Below, one piece after another: positions 52,187 through 60,557 of a stretch of DNA of 64,000 nucleotides. The stretch lies in contig NZ_JAGGKR010000001.1 of the NCBI RefSeq assembly GCF_017873855.1, positions 620,001-684,000 of the forward strand, given 5' to 3'. This DNA is from Methanolinea mesophila. GTDB taxonomy: Archaea; Halobacteriota; Methanomicrobia; Methanomicrobiales; Methanospirillaceae. The notes beneath the pieces were generated by a model that was not told the DNA's origin, did not search any database, and was given only the letters and a program-made list of their open reading frames with translations. The position numbers and the translations under genes were made by a program. Within the stretch, counting starts at the first letter, position 1, and every line of letters starts with the position of its first letter.

Positions 52187-54076
52187 ATGGCAACCATCCA
52201 GGGCATGAGCGGGATAGATATCCGCGCGGTGGTAGCGGAGCTCTCGGACCTTCTCCCGCTGTGGGTGGACAAGGCCTACCAGTTCGAGCCGAATTTTCTC
52301 GCGATCCGGTTGAACGGGCTAGAACACGCACGGTATCACCTGTTGATCGAACCCGCAAAAAGGGTGCACCTCGTCCGGTCGCTGCCCCCGCCGCCGAAGA
52401 TGCCCCCCCATTTCGCGATGCTCCTCCGGAAATATCTCTCCGGGGGGAAACTCCTCTCCGTCCGGCAGCACGGCCTCCAGAGGATCGTAATCTTCGAGAT
52501 AGGAAAAAAGGACCTCTCCTTTTTCCTTATCCTCGAACTCTTCGACCCCGGCAACGTGGTCCTCTGCGACGGGGACTTTACCATCATCAATTCGTTCTCC
52601 CACCACCGGTTCAGGGAGCGGGCGGTGGTCCCGGGGGTCCGTTACGAGCTCCCGGGCCAGGACCCTTTCACTTCGGGAGAGGAAAAGTTCTCGGAATTCC
52701 TGCGAAACGACGACCGGGACATTGTCCGGGCCCTCGCGGTGGGGGCGATGCTCGGGGGAAAATATGCGGAGTATGTCTGCGAAACGGCAGGGGTCGACAA
52801 GACTGCTCCGGCCGGGAGCGTCGATGCCGGGCCGATATATTCGGCGGTGAGCCGTCTCCTTGCCCGTGCCGAGACGGAGATATCGCCGGTGATCACCCGC
52901 GATTCGTGTCTCCCCTTCCCCCTGACCGGCATGGGCGGGCCGGGCGGACCTCGTGCGTTCAACGAGGCGCTCGAGTCGTTCTTCCCCCTGATACAAAAGC
53001 CGGAGAAGGAGACTAAGAAAGCCGAAAAGGTCTCGCGTGAAGAGCGGATCCGTCGCCAGCAGGTAGCGGCGGTAAAGAAGTTCGAGGAGAAGATCGCCAG
53101 GACCGAGCGGATCGTAGCACTGATTTACGAGAACTACCCCCTGGTGCAGGAGGTCCTCGAAAGCCTCGACCAGGCGAGTAAGAGCCGTTCCTGGCAGGAG
53201 ATCGAAGCGATATTAAAGAGCCAGACCGGGGGGCCTGCGACCAGGATCACTGCCGTTCACCCCGAGGACGCCTCGGTCGACCTTGACCTCGGTGAGCAGG
53301 TGAACCTCCGGGTCCACGAGAGCCTCGAGGCGAACGTGGGCGCCTACTACGACACTATCAAGAAATTCCGGAAGAAGATCGAGGGCGCCCGGGGGGCCAT
53401 GGCAAAGGTCCCCGAGAGGCGGGAAAAGAAATCTTCATCCTCGCCGGTGCGGAAAAAACGCTGGTTCCACAGGTTCCGGTGGTTCTATACCAGCGACGGT
53501 GTGCTGGTGCTCGGGGGAAAAGACGCCGGGCAGAACGAGGAACTGGTAAAGAAGTACATGGAGGGTGGGGACCGGTTTGTCCACGCCGACGTGCACGGGG
53601 CGAGTGTAGTGATCGTGAAGGGCAGGACGGTACGGATGGACGAGGTGGCCCAGTTCGCGGCGTCGTACTCCGGGGCCTGGAGGAGCGGGCATTTCAGCGC
53701 TGATGTCTACTCGGTCGCCCCGGACCAGGTGAGCAAAACTCCCGAATCCGGGGAGTATGTGGCAAGGGGGTCCTTTATCGTCCGGGGGGAACGGGTGTAC
53801 TACCATAACGTCCCCCTCGAAGTGGCCATAGGGCTAGAGACCAGCCCCGAACTCGGGGTCATCGGCGGGCCGCCCTCTGCGGTGAAGGAGCGGGCCTCGA
53901 ACGTGGCCGGCCTCCGCCCGGGGCAGTACGAGCCGAACGATATCGCGAAGAAAGTACTCAGGATAATCCGGGAAAGACTATCACCCCAGGAGCAGAAAGG
54001 GTTGAAAGGGGTGCTTAACACGGAGACTGTCGCGGCGTTCGTCCCCCCCGGTGGGTCGGACCTGGTGGAGCCATGA
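52187..54076 (+). CDS. rqcH: RqcH/NEMF/Rqc2 homologue (NFACT protein)
   Basis: About 630 residues. It binds split large subunits carrying stuck peptidyl-tRNA and recruits charged tRNA for C-terminal tailing in ribosome-associated quality control. Parts: NFACT-N (from SGIDIRAVVAEL), helix-hairpin-helix linker, a long coiled coil (about 285-420, ERIRRQQVAAVKKFEEKI), then NFACT-R with FRWFYTSDGVLVLGGKDAGQNE and ADVHGAS. The usual Asp-Arg pair in NFACT-N appears as Gln-Arg in RQHGLQRIV. A second ATG at 52205 (MSGIDIR) matches the family start better and may be the true one. The stop overlaps the Pelota ATG. Confidence 0.9.
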   Translation: MATIQGMSGIDIRAVVAELSDLLPLWVDKAYQFEPNFLAIRLNGLEHARYHLLIEPAKRVHLVRSLPPPPKMPPHFAMLLRKYLSGGKLLSVRQHGLQRIVIFEIGKKDLSFFLILELFDPGNVVLCDGDFTIINSFSHHRFRERAVVPGVRYELPGQDPFTSGEEKFSEFLRNDDRDIVRALAVGAMLGGKYAEYVCETAGVDKTAPAGSVDAGPIYSAVSRLLARAETEISPVITRDSCLPFPLTGMGGPGGPRAFNEALESFFPLIQKPEKETKKAEKVSREERIRRQQVAAVKKFEEKIARTERIVALIYENYPLVQEVLESLDQASKSRSWQEIEAILKSQTGGPATRITAVHPEDASVDLDLGEQVNLRVHESLEANVGAYYDTIKKFRKKIEGARGAMAKVPERREKKSSSSPVRKKRWFHRFRWFYTSDGVLVLGGKDAGQNEELVKKYMEGGDRFVHADVHGASVVIVKGRTVRMDEVAQFAASYSGAWRSGHFSADVYSVAPDQVSKTPESGEYVARGSFIVRGERVYYHNVPLEVAIGLETSPELGVIGGPPSAVKERASNVAGLRPGQYEPNDIAKKVLRIIRERLSPQEQKGLKGVLNTETVAAFVPPGGSDLVEP

Positions 54077-55098
54077 AAGCGGAACGGGGTGAACTGCAAA
54101 GATCATGCGGGGAGATCCGGATCTTCCCGGAGAGTATCGACGATCTTTGGCATCTGGAGCACCTGGTCGGCCCGGGCGACCTTGTCTTTGCCACCACCCT
54201 TCGCACCGTCGAGGGGGAGACCGACAAGCTCCGTCCTGAAAAGCTCGAAAAGAAGCCGGTCAGGCTCGGGATCAGGATAGAGCGGGTAGAGTTCCACAAG
54301 TACGCCCTCCGCCTCCGGCTCACCGGGATAATCGAACACGGGATCGAAACCGGCTCCTACCATACCCTGAACATCGAGCCCGGTTACGAGCTCTCGGTGA
54401 TAAAGTGCTGGCGACCGGTCGACCTGGAACGGATAGAGCGGGCGATACGGGCCTCGGTCCAGGAAGTGCCCCATATCCTCACCATCGAGGAGGGGGAAGC
54501 AGAGCTCTTTCGCATCCGCCAGTTCGGGCCCGAAGGGGTGGTCACCATCACCTCGGGGAGCGGGAAAGAGGACGATTCGGGCGGGAGAACGGATTTCTTC
54601 TCCCGGGTGGCTGATCACCTGAAGGACGTCAGGGGGCCCCTGATCATCGCAGGTCCGGGATTTGTCAAGGAAGACCTGATGAAATACCTCCGCGGATCTC
54701 ATCCGGACCTTGCCGCGAGGGTGATGATCATCGATACGCGGAGGATCGGACGGGGTGCAGTACAGGAGGCGATCGGGCAGGGGGTTCTTGAACGGGTGTA
54801 CCAGGATCTCCAGCTCGGGAGGGAGGTCCGGTGCATGGATGACCTCCTTAAAAGGATCGCCTGCGGCGAGCCCGCGGCTTATGGAAAGGCCGAGGTATCG
54901 AGGGCAGTGGAATACGGGGCCGTGGAGGAGCTGTTCGTTGCCGACTCCCTCCTCCGCGATCCCGAGACGCAGCACCTTATCGAGCGTGCAGAACTCCTCG
55001 GATCCGGCATCGTGGTCTTTTCCACCGAGTTCGAACCCGGCGCTCAGCTCGAGTCCCTCGGGGGCGTGGCTGCGCTCCTGCGATACAGAATAGAATAA
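54073..55098 (+). CDS. pelA: Pelota/Dom34, stalled-ribosome rescue factor
   Basis: 341 residues, archaeal Pelota. It enters the A site of stalled ribosomes, with aEF1A as delivery factor, and promotes splitting by ABCE1. Domain A (1-130) includes DDLWHLEHLVGPGDLV and the RIERVEFHKY strand; the central domain contains GPGFVKEDLMKYL; the C-terminal eL30-like domain contains AVEYGAVEELFVADSLLRD. The ATGA overlap with rqcH means tightly coupled expression, and ABCE1 lies just across the divergent promoter. Confidence 0.95.
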   Translation: MKAERGELQRSCGEIRIFPESIDDLWHLEHLVGPGDLVFATTLRTVEGETDKLRPEKLEKKPVRLGIRIERVEFHKYALRLRLTGIIEHGIETGSYHTLNIEPGYELSVIKCWRPVDLERIERAIRASVQEVPHILTIEEGEAELFRIRQFGPEGVVTITSGSGKEDDSGGRTDFFSRVADHLKDVRGPLIIAGPGFVKEDLMKYLRGSHPDLAARVMIIDTRRIGRGAVQEAIGQGVLERVYQDLQLGREVRCMDDLLKRIACGEPAAYGKAEVSRAVEYGAVEELFVADSLLRDPETQHLIERAELLGSGIVVFSTEFEPGAQLESLGGVAALLRYRIE

Positions 55099-55318
55099 AG
55101 GTCACCGCGAAAAACCTGGACGGGTCACGTAGGACTCCGGTCAATTTCGGACATAACTGGACACCGGAGCGCCACATTTCCCGGGCGCCGTCCCGCGGGG
55201 AGCGTCCCGGCTGTACAGGGAGAAAACCGGGGACCGGGGCGGAGATGGACTCCCGGATCCCGGACTATGCAGCGGTTTCACAGAAAGCCTCATTACCCCG
55301 TATCGGAATATCCCTGAT

Positions 55319-55468
55319 ATGCTTCGGCACGAGTGCGGATACGAGCAGGATATCATCTGCCGGCGGTGCGGCAACTCCATGATCTACAATAAAAGACTGG
55401 GCCTCTACTGCCCGAAGTGCGGGCATGAAACGACCCTTCTCTGTCCGGGCTGCGGCAAGAAGTGGTAA
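55319..55468 (+). CDS. 49-residue zinc-ribbon protein
   Basis: Small gene starting MLRHECGYEQ and ending CGKKW. It has three CxxC knuckles (C14/C17, C31/C34, C42/C45) plus His4/Cys6, enough for one or two zinc sites. It stops three bases before the end of the convergent DUF1922 gene. No family recognised; the density and order of the Cys pairs make chance unlikely. Transcript start and ribosome-binding site are unclear. It could serve the neighbouring ribosome-rescue genes. Confidence 0.6.
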   Translation: MLRHECGYEQDIICRRCGNSMIYNKRLGLYCPKCGHETTLLCPGCGKKW

Positions 55469-55471
55469 CGG

Positions 55472-55738
55472 CTATGCGCCGCTTCGCAGCCACTGCGCGT
55501 ACTGTTTTCGCAGGGAATCGAGCTCTTCCCTGGTCAGGTCCTTCTTTTTCGTGCGGTGGAGGTGTTCCTCGAGCTGCGCCACCACGCTCTCGGCGACGCG
55601 ATAGTCCTCCACCTCGAGATATACCGTGGCCCTGCGGACATCGATGGTCTCCCCGCAGTTCGCGCAGAGCTTCCACTGCTGGAAACGGTCCACATACGTG
55701 AATGTCCTGCACCCTCCGCAGCGGATAACCAGGTACAT
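55472..55738 (-). CDS. DUF1922 zinc-ribbon protein
   Basis: 88 residues starting MYLVIRCGGCRTFTYV. The N-terminal zinc ribbon uses CGGC and CANC; the C-terminal half is a basic helix (LHRTKKKDLTREELDSLRKQYAQWL). It matches the archaeal DUF1922 family (MTH1184 type), whose function is unknown. The start is supported by a strong TATA box placing transcription close to the ATG. Longer in-frame readings upstream overlap cofE and are not expected. Confidence 0.8.
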   Translation of the reverse strand: MYLVIRCGGCRTFTYVDRFQQWKLCANCGETIDVRRATVYLEVEDYRVAESVVAQLEEHLHRTKKKDLTREELDSLRKQYAQWLRSGA

Positions 55739-55757
55739 GAATATTTTGTGTTTTGAA

Positions 55758-55777
55758 CCCCCGGGGGTATATATATT
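55758..55777 (-). promoter_or_regulatory. TATA box with adjacent CCCCCGGGGG palindrome
   Basis: On the minus strand AATATATATA (55768-55777) is followed at once by the 10-base palindrome CCCCCGGGGG (55758-55767), 20-29 bases before the DUF1922 ATG. A palindrome just downstream of TATA is a typical repressor position. Confidence 0.55.
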
Positions 55778-55850
55778 CCGCAGTCGTGGATAATAGTGCC
55801 CTGCCGCTGTTCCGCGCATTTTTTCCCGTTCCCAAACCAGATCTATCGGT

Positions 55851-56618
55851 ATGAAACGTGCGCCGGAAAGCATCCGGGTCACAGGGGTCCCGGGACTGCC
55901 CCTCATCCGGGAAGGAGACGACCTCCCCGGCCTGATCCTCGCCCGGATCGACCTGGAAGACGGGGACATCATCTGCATCGCGTCGTCGGTCTACTCGAAG
56001 GCCAGGGGATATACCCGGAACCTCTCGGATATCGCGGTTTCGGGGAGGGCGTCAAGAATCGCGGGACGGACCGGCGAAGACCCCCGGTTCATCCAGGCGG
56101 TGCTCGATGCATCGCAGGAGGTGCTTCTCGAGTATCCGTTCGTCCTCTCGGAAGTATCCTGCGGGCATATCGGGGTCCGTGCCGGTGTCGACCAGAGCAA
56201 TGTAGAGGACGACACGGTCATTCTCCTGCCCCCCGATCCGATGGCTGCGGCGCAGGATGTCCGGGACCGGGTGAAAGAACTCTCCGGGAAAGAGGTCCGC
56301 GTGATCATCACCGATACCTGCGGGAGGTCGTTTCGCAGGGGCCAGACCGGGCATGCCATCGGGTGGAGCGGGATGACCGCAATCCGGGACTTCCGGGGCG
56401 ATACCGATCTCTTCGGCCATGTGCTGAAGATCACCGAGGAGGCGGTGGTCGACGAACTCGCGGGGATGGCCAATTTCGTAATGGGAGAGAGCCACGCGGG
56501 AATTCCGGTCGTAGTTATCCATGGATGCCCGGAATGGAAGGGCCATGACAACCTGTATTTCAATCCCGATGAGGACCTCTTTCGGAAGATGCTGACCGGG
56601 CAGGGAAGCGGGAAGTAG
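55851..56618 (+). CDS. cofE: Coenzyme F420-0:L-glutamate ligase
   Basis: Adds gamma-linked glutamates to F420-0 using GTP, finishing the deazaflavin cofactor of methanogenesis. 255 residues starting MKRAPESIRVTGVPGLPLI. Family motifs visible: IREGDDLPGLI, CGHIGVRAGVDQSNVE, VIITDTCGRSFRRGQTGHAIG and the C-terminal ELAGMANFVMGESHAGIP. Length matches archaeal CofE. Monocistronic, divergent from the DUF1922 gene. Confidence 0.95.
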   Translation: MKRAPESIRVTGVPGLPLIREGDDLPGLILARIDLEDGDIICIASSVYSKARGYTRNLSDIAVSGRASRIAGRTGEDPRFIQAVLDASQEVLLEYPFVLSEVSCGHIGVRAGVDQSNVEDDTVILLPPDPMAAAQDVRDRVKELSGKEVRVIITDTCGRSFRRGQTGHAIGWSGMTAIRDFRGDTDLFGHVLKITEEAVVDELAGMANFVMGESHAGIPVVVIHGCPEWKGHDNLYFNPDEDLFRKMLTGQGSGK

Positions 56619-56968
56619 GCGGAGATAAAACTTCGCGCACTTTTTCACCTCGGTCAGGCGAAAAACCGTCGTTATCAAATCCGGAACGCCCAGACCGGAA
56701 TCATCGTGAGGTATCTTATTGCAGGACCCAACAGGCATCCTCGCATAGAACACTGATAAAATCCATTTAAACACTTAGTTCCGCTAAATATCTTCATTTA
56801 TTCCGGATAATTTTCCCATAGATACACCTATATAGAAATCCCCATATAGTAATTCCAATTACTCTTGGGCAGGAGAGAGGTCGTCCGGGATCCTGGTGCA
56901 CACACCCGAATATCGCGGGCATGCGATTATGCCGCTCTTTCCTTTCAAGAGTATAAGGTGGCATATAA
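56619..56968. other. Intergenic region with promoter of PKD protein gene
   Basis: No gene. AT-rich from 56755 to 56870 with two TATA-like CCTATATAG/CCATATAG boxes around 56828-56850, then a leader of about 100 bases. GGTGG lies about ten bases before the ATG. Confidence 0.5.
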
Positions 56969-58663
56969 ATGAGCAGAAATACTTACGGTTTTATCGCATT
57001 TCTGGCGATTCTCCTGTCATGTGCGGTGGCGCCCGCGATGGCAGCCGGCAGTTCTTCCACCCCGGTGCTCCCGCACGTCTTTTTCGGAACGGTTGCCGTC
57101 GATGGATTACCCGCTCCCGTGGGGACGGAGATCACTGCCGTGGTCCAGGGGGGCGGAGGTTCCATCGTGAGCGATGCAACAGGGTGGTACGGGTACAGGA
57201 GTCCGTTCGCGCAAAAACTAATCGTCCAGGGTGACATCCCGAGCGGTGCTCCTATCACGTTCTATGTCAACGGCGAACAGGCCGAATGTATCGCCGAGGG
57301 TACCGGGGGGAGCTGGCAGGGCACGTATCCCTTCACCCCGGGCGAGGTTACCGAGCTCGATCTCAGGGTAGGATGCGCCCCGCCGATCGCGGATTTTACT
57401 GCCGATCCGACCTCGGGCGATACACCCCTGACCGTACAATTCAATGACGCGTCCTTTGGAAACCCGACCGCGTGGTCGTGGACCTTCGGTGACGGCACCT
57501 CCTCGACGCTCCGGAACCCTGTCCATACCTACGCCGATGCGGGCAACTACGTGGTCAGCCTGAACGTCACGAATGACTGTGGATCGGACCCCATCACCAG
57601 GACAGGGTTTATCAGCGCCGTGTCGGACCCCCCGCCCGTTGCAGACTTTACTGCCAACACCACCTCGGGGACCGCCCCCCTGACCGTAGGATTCACCGAC
57701 ACCTCGCTCAACTTGCCTGCCGCCTGGTCCTGGACCTTCGGTGACGGGAGCTCCTCGACGCTCCGGAACCCCGTCCATACCTATGCCGCTCCCGGGAACT
57801 ACACCGTCAGCCTGGAAGTCTCCAACGGCGACGGGTCGGACCGTATCACCAGGACAGGGTTCATCGCCGTAGATTCCAACCCTCCCCCGGTTGCAGACTT
57901 CACGGCCAACGTAACATCCGGGGCTGTACCCCTGACTATCAGGTTCACCGACACCTCGCTCAATTCGCCCACCGCCTGGTCCTGGACCTTCGGTGACGGG
58001 AGCTCCTCGACGCTTCGGAACCCCGTCCATACCTATGCCGCTCCCGGGAACTACACCGTCAGCCTGACCGCGAGCAACTCAGTCGGCAGCGTGACGGTCT
58101 CCAGGCCGGGGTACATCGTTGTCGTACAACCCCTATCGGACGCTGATTTCTCGGTATCACCCGTATCGGGCATCGTACCGCTGACGGTCTACTTCACCGA
58201 TCTTTCGGGGGGACACCCTCTACGCTGGACATATAATTTCGGCGACGGGTTCACCTCGTCGTCAAAGAACCCCCGGCATACCTACCTCACGCCCGGAAAT
58301 TACACCGTCACTCTGACGATCCTGAAGATAGAGGGCGGGAAGTTGGTGAAGAGCACCATAGAAAAACAAGAGGTCGTCAAAGCCGGTGGCGGGCAGGACT
58401 CCGGGTTCATTGCAAATTTCACGGCCGTGCCGATATCCGGACCGGCACCGTTGTCGGTCGCATTCACCGACTGTTCGACCGGAAACCCCCGGTTCTGGAA
58501 ATACGACTTCGGTGACGGGTTGACCTCGACCTCACGCAATCCCGTGCACCGGTATAGAGCACCGGGCACCTATACCGTAACGCTCACCATCACGGAGATC
58601 CAGGGACGGAGTTTCCTGAAGAACTCCACCGTAATGAAAGACCTGATCACCGTTGGGCCCTGA
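56969..58663 (+). CDS. Secreted protein with FYG module and five PKD domains
   Basis: 564 residues. Signal peptide (GFIAFLAILLSCAVAPAMA), one FYG-type module (about 32-135), then five PKD domains starting near 138, 222, 309, 390 and 485. PKD 2 and 3 are nearly identical in DNA over about 95 bases, marking a recent internal duplication. The chain ends right after the fifth PKD with no membrane helix or Gly/Thr stalk, unlike the relatives at 2911, 40375 and 47646, so it is probably released or bound by other envelope proteins. Confidence 0.83.
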   Translation: MSRNTYGFIAFLAILLSCAVAPAMAAGSSSTPVLPHVFFGTVAVDGLPAPVGTEITAVVQGGGGSIVSDATGWYGYRSPFAQKLIVQGDIPSGAPITFYVNGEQAECIAEGTGGSWQGTYPFTPGEVTELDLRVGCAPPIADFTADPTSGDTPLTVQFNDASFGNPTAWSWTFGDGTSSTLRNPVHTYADAGNYVVSLNVTNDCGSDPITRTGFISAVSDPPPVADFTANTTSGTAPLTVGFTDTSLNLPAAWSWTFGDGSSSTLRNPVHTYAAPGNYTVSLEVSNGDGSDRITRTGFIAVDSNPPPVADFTANVTSGAVPLTIRFTDTSLNSPTAWSWTFGDGSSSTLRNPVHTYAAPGNYTVSLTASNSVGSVTVSRPGYIVVVQPLSDADFSVSPVSGIVPLTVYFTDLSGGHPLRWTYNFGDGFTSSSKNPRHTYLTPGNYTVTLTILKIEGGKLVKSTIEKQEVVKAGGGQDSGFIANFTAVPISGPAPLSVAFTDCSTGNPRFWKYDFGDGLTSTSRNPVHRYRAPGTYTVTLTITEIQGRSFLKNSTVMKDLITVGP

Positions 58664-58839
58664 CAGGCTCCCGGGGATCAACGTACCTTTTTTAACGGGG
58701 GGCCTCATGCCTCCCGGGTGTGACGCGTAGTGCCAAAAAATACCGCTGATTTCTTCCGGGAGGTAGCAAAGCTCAACGTGACGCCTTTGAAATGTGAGCC
58801 AGAGCCGGGGCTGATAAATCATGCATAACGAAAAAAAGT

Positions 58840-58998
58840 TCAGTAGATAAGGTCCAGCACCAGGATAAAAATACCAATCGCCGCGGTAACCGCCACCACC
58901 GCTACCGGGTTCAGATGGACCGCACGCCGGTCGTCGCTGTCGTAATAATTGACCAGCCCGGCGGATGATATTAATCTCCCACCCTGTTTCTTTGCCAT
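58840..58998 (-). CDS. Preprotein translocase Sec61-beta subunit (SecG)
   Basis: 52-residue archaeal Sec61-beta: a short cytoplasmic N-terminus (MAKKQGGRLISSAGLVNYYD), then the conserved HLNPVAVVA preceding a single membrane helix at the C-terminus. It associates with SecYE in the membrane. The ATG is chosen because a TATA element (59021-59030) lies about 25 bases upstream, which gives a leaderless transcript; another ATG 24 bases earlier is possible. It diverges from the amidohydrolase gene. Confidence 0.85.
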   Translation of the reverse strand: MAKKQGGRLISSAGLVNYYDSDDRRAVHLNPVAVVAVTAAIGIFILVLDLIY

Positions 58999-59019
58999 AC
59001 AATCATATTTCTCGTTCGC

Positions 59020-59031
59020 CATATATAAAAC
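59020..59031. promoter_or_regulatory. Shared TATA-like element between Sec61-beta and amidohydrolase
   Basis: CATATATAAAAC is the only TATA-like box in the 46 bases separating the two divergent starts. It sits well for leaderless Sec61-beta transcription on the minus strand; on the plus strand its distance to the ATG (15-25 bases) would also give a leaderless message. Confidence 0.45.
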
Positions 59032-59044
59032 GGTGTTCGTACTC

Positions 59045-60085
59045 ATGGGTGACGGAGAAGAACTGGTCAGCGGAATGGCGCTTCTCGGACCGGAACTGGA
59101 AGTGCGCAGCGTGACCCTGGTGATACGGGACGGGATCATCGCCGCGGTCGAGGAGGAGACCTCCGGCGGAGGCCCGTGGATCTGTCCCGCGTTCTTCAAT
59201 GCGCACACCCATCTGGGAGATACCGTCGCCATGGACCTCCCTTCCGGCGGGTCCCTCGAGGAACTCGTGACCCCCCCGGACGGCCTGAAGCACAGGATCC
59301 TTGCCGCAACTCCTCCCGGCCGTCTCGTCGAAGGAATGCGGGCGAGTATTTCCTACATGCAGGCATCGGGTACGGGAGGGTTCGCCGACTTCAGGGAGGG
59401 GGGGACTGCAGGGGTCGGGCAGCTTCGGACCGCCTCCGAAGGGTTCCCTGGCACGGTCTTCATCTTCGGAAGGGAGGGCGGGGAACGGGTCGCGGAAGGG
59501 CTCGGGATCTCGAGCGCCCGGGACGTCCCTGCACTCGAGGAGAAGGTGGCCGCCGCGAGGGCGGAAGGGAAAAAAGTTGCATTTCATGCCGGGGAGCGGG
59601 ACGCCCTCGACATCGATGCCGCACTTTCCTACGAACCCGATCTCCTGGTCCATTGCACCCATGCCACCCCCGCCCAGGTCAGGGCGTGTGCGGACAGGGG
59701 CATCCCGATCGCCATATGCGCCAGGTCCAACTGGAAACTCGGGGTCACGAGGTCCGGGAGGAACCCTCCGATCGACCTCATGGAGAAGACGGGGTGTACC
59801 CTGATGCTCGGGACTGACAACGTCATGTTCGTCCAGCCTGACATGTGGCGGGAGATGGAGTTCGTATCCAGGATCTACGACCTCCCGCCGGAGAGAATCC
59901 TGTCTGCGGCCGTGCGCGGTTCCGCGTATTTCGACACCCCCTGGTACCTTGAAAAAGGCAACAAAGCGAGGTTTTTCCTGATCGATCCGACCCATTCGAA
60001 TCTGCGCTTCTCCCGGGATATCTTTTCAACGCTCGTAAATCGGGCCGGTTTACATGATATTGTGAAAAAAGTTTTTTATTCGTAA
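59045..60085 (+). CDS. Amidohydrolase-superfamily protein
   Basis: 346 residues. Metal-binding NAHTHLGD, FHAGE, HCTHATP and the catalytic-Asp motif GTDNVMF follow the order of cytosine-deaminase/TRZ-type amidohydrolases. Substrate unknown; deaminase or chlorohydrolase-like chemistry on a nucleobase-like ring is plausible. The start at MGDGEELVSG keeps the usual short N-terminal beta domain; a longer reading would run through the divergent promoter. Confidence 0.78.
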   Translation: MGDGEELVSGMALLGPELEVRSVTLVIRDGIIAAVEEETSGGGPWICPAFFNAHTHLGDTVAMDLPSGGSLEELVTPPDGLKHRILAATPPGRLVEGMRASISYMQASGTGGFADFREGGTAGVGQLRTASEGFPGTVFIFGREGGERVAEGLGISSARDVPALEEKVAAARAEGKKVAFHAGERDALDIDAALSYEPDLLVHCTHATPAQVRACADRGIPIAICARSNWKLGVTRSGRNPPIDLMEKTGCTLMLGTDNVMFVQPDMWREMEFVSRIYDLPPERILSAAVRGSAYFDTPWYLEKGNKARFFLIDPTHSNLRFSRDIFSTLVNRAGLHDIVKKVFYS

Positions 60086-60123
60086 CTCAACATTATAAAG
60101 AAGACTGTTTTGGGAAGGTAAAA

Positions 60124-60552
60124 ATGTTCACTCAGATACTCGTGGCAATAGACGGATCGAAAATAAGTGACCGGGCCCTGAAGATCGCGCTGGATGAGGC
60201 GAAGGTCTGGAATGCGACTGTCAATGTGATCTACGTGGTGGAGACCGGCCTCTTTTCATCACTCCCCATGGACAACACCTGGGAGATCATGTACAGCATG
60301 CTTGAGAAAGAGGGACAGGATGCGCTCGATGCCGCAAAGAACGAGGCTGAAAAGAGGCACATCACGCTGAACGCGGTGATGAAGCAGGGTCATGCAGGAA
60401 ACGAGATCGTGAATGCTTCAGAGGAACTGGGTGCGGATCTGGTGATCGTCGGGTCACACGGGAGAAGCGAGGTCGATCGCATCCTCCTCGGCAGCGTGAG
60501 TTCTTTCGTGGTCTCCCATTGCGCGGTGAGCGTCATGGTGGTGAGATCATAA
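60124..60552 (+). CDS. Universal stress protein (UspA family)
   Basis: 142 residues, one Usp domain. The ATP-binding pattern G-2x-G-9x-GS is intact in GSHGRSEVDRILLGSVSS. GGAAGGT precedes the ATG and a TATA-like ATTATAAAG lies near 60093. The CBS-domain gene starts five bases after its stop, so the two nucleotide-binding sensors are co-expressed. Confidence 0.88.
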   Translation: MFTQILVAIDGSKISDRALKIALDEAKVWNATVNVIYVVETGLFSSLPMDNTWEIMYSMLEKEGQDALDAAKNEAEKRHITLNAVMKQGHAGNEIVNASEELGADLVIVGSHGRSEVDRILLGSVSSFVVSHCAVSVMVVRS

Positions 60553-60557
60553 CCGAA

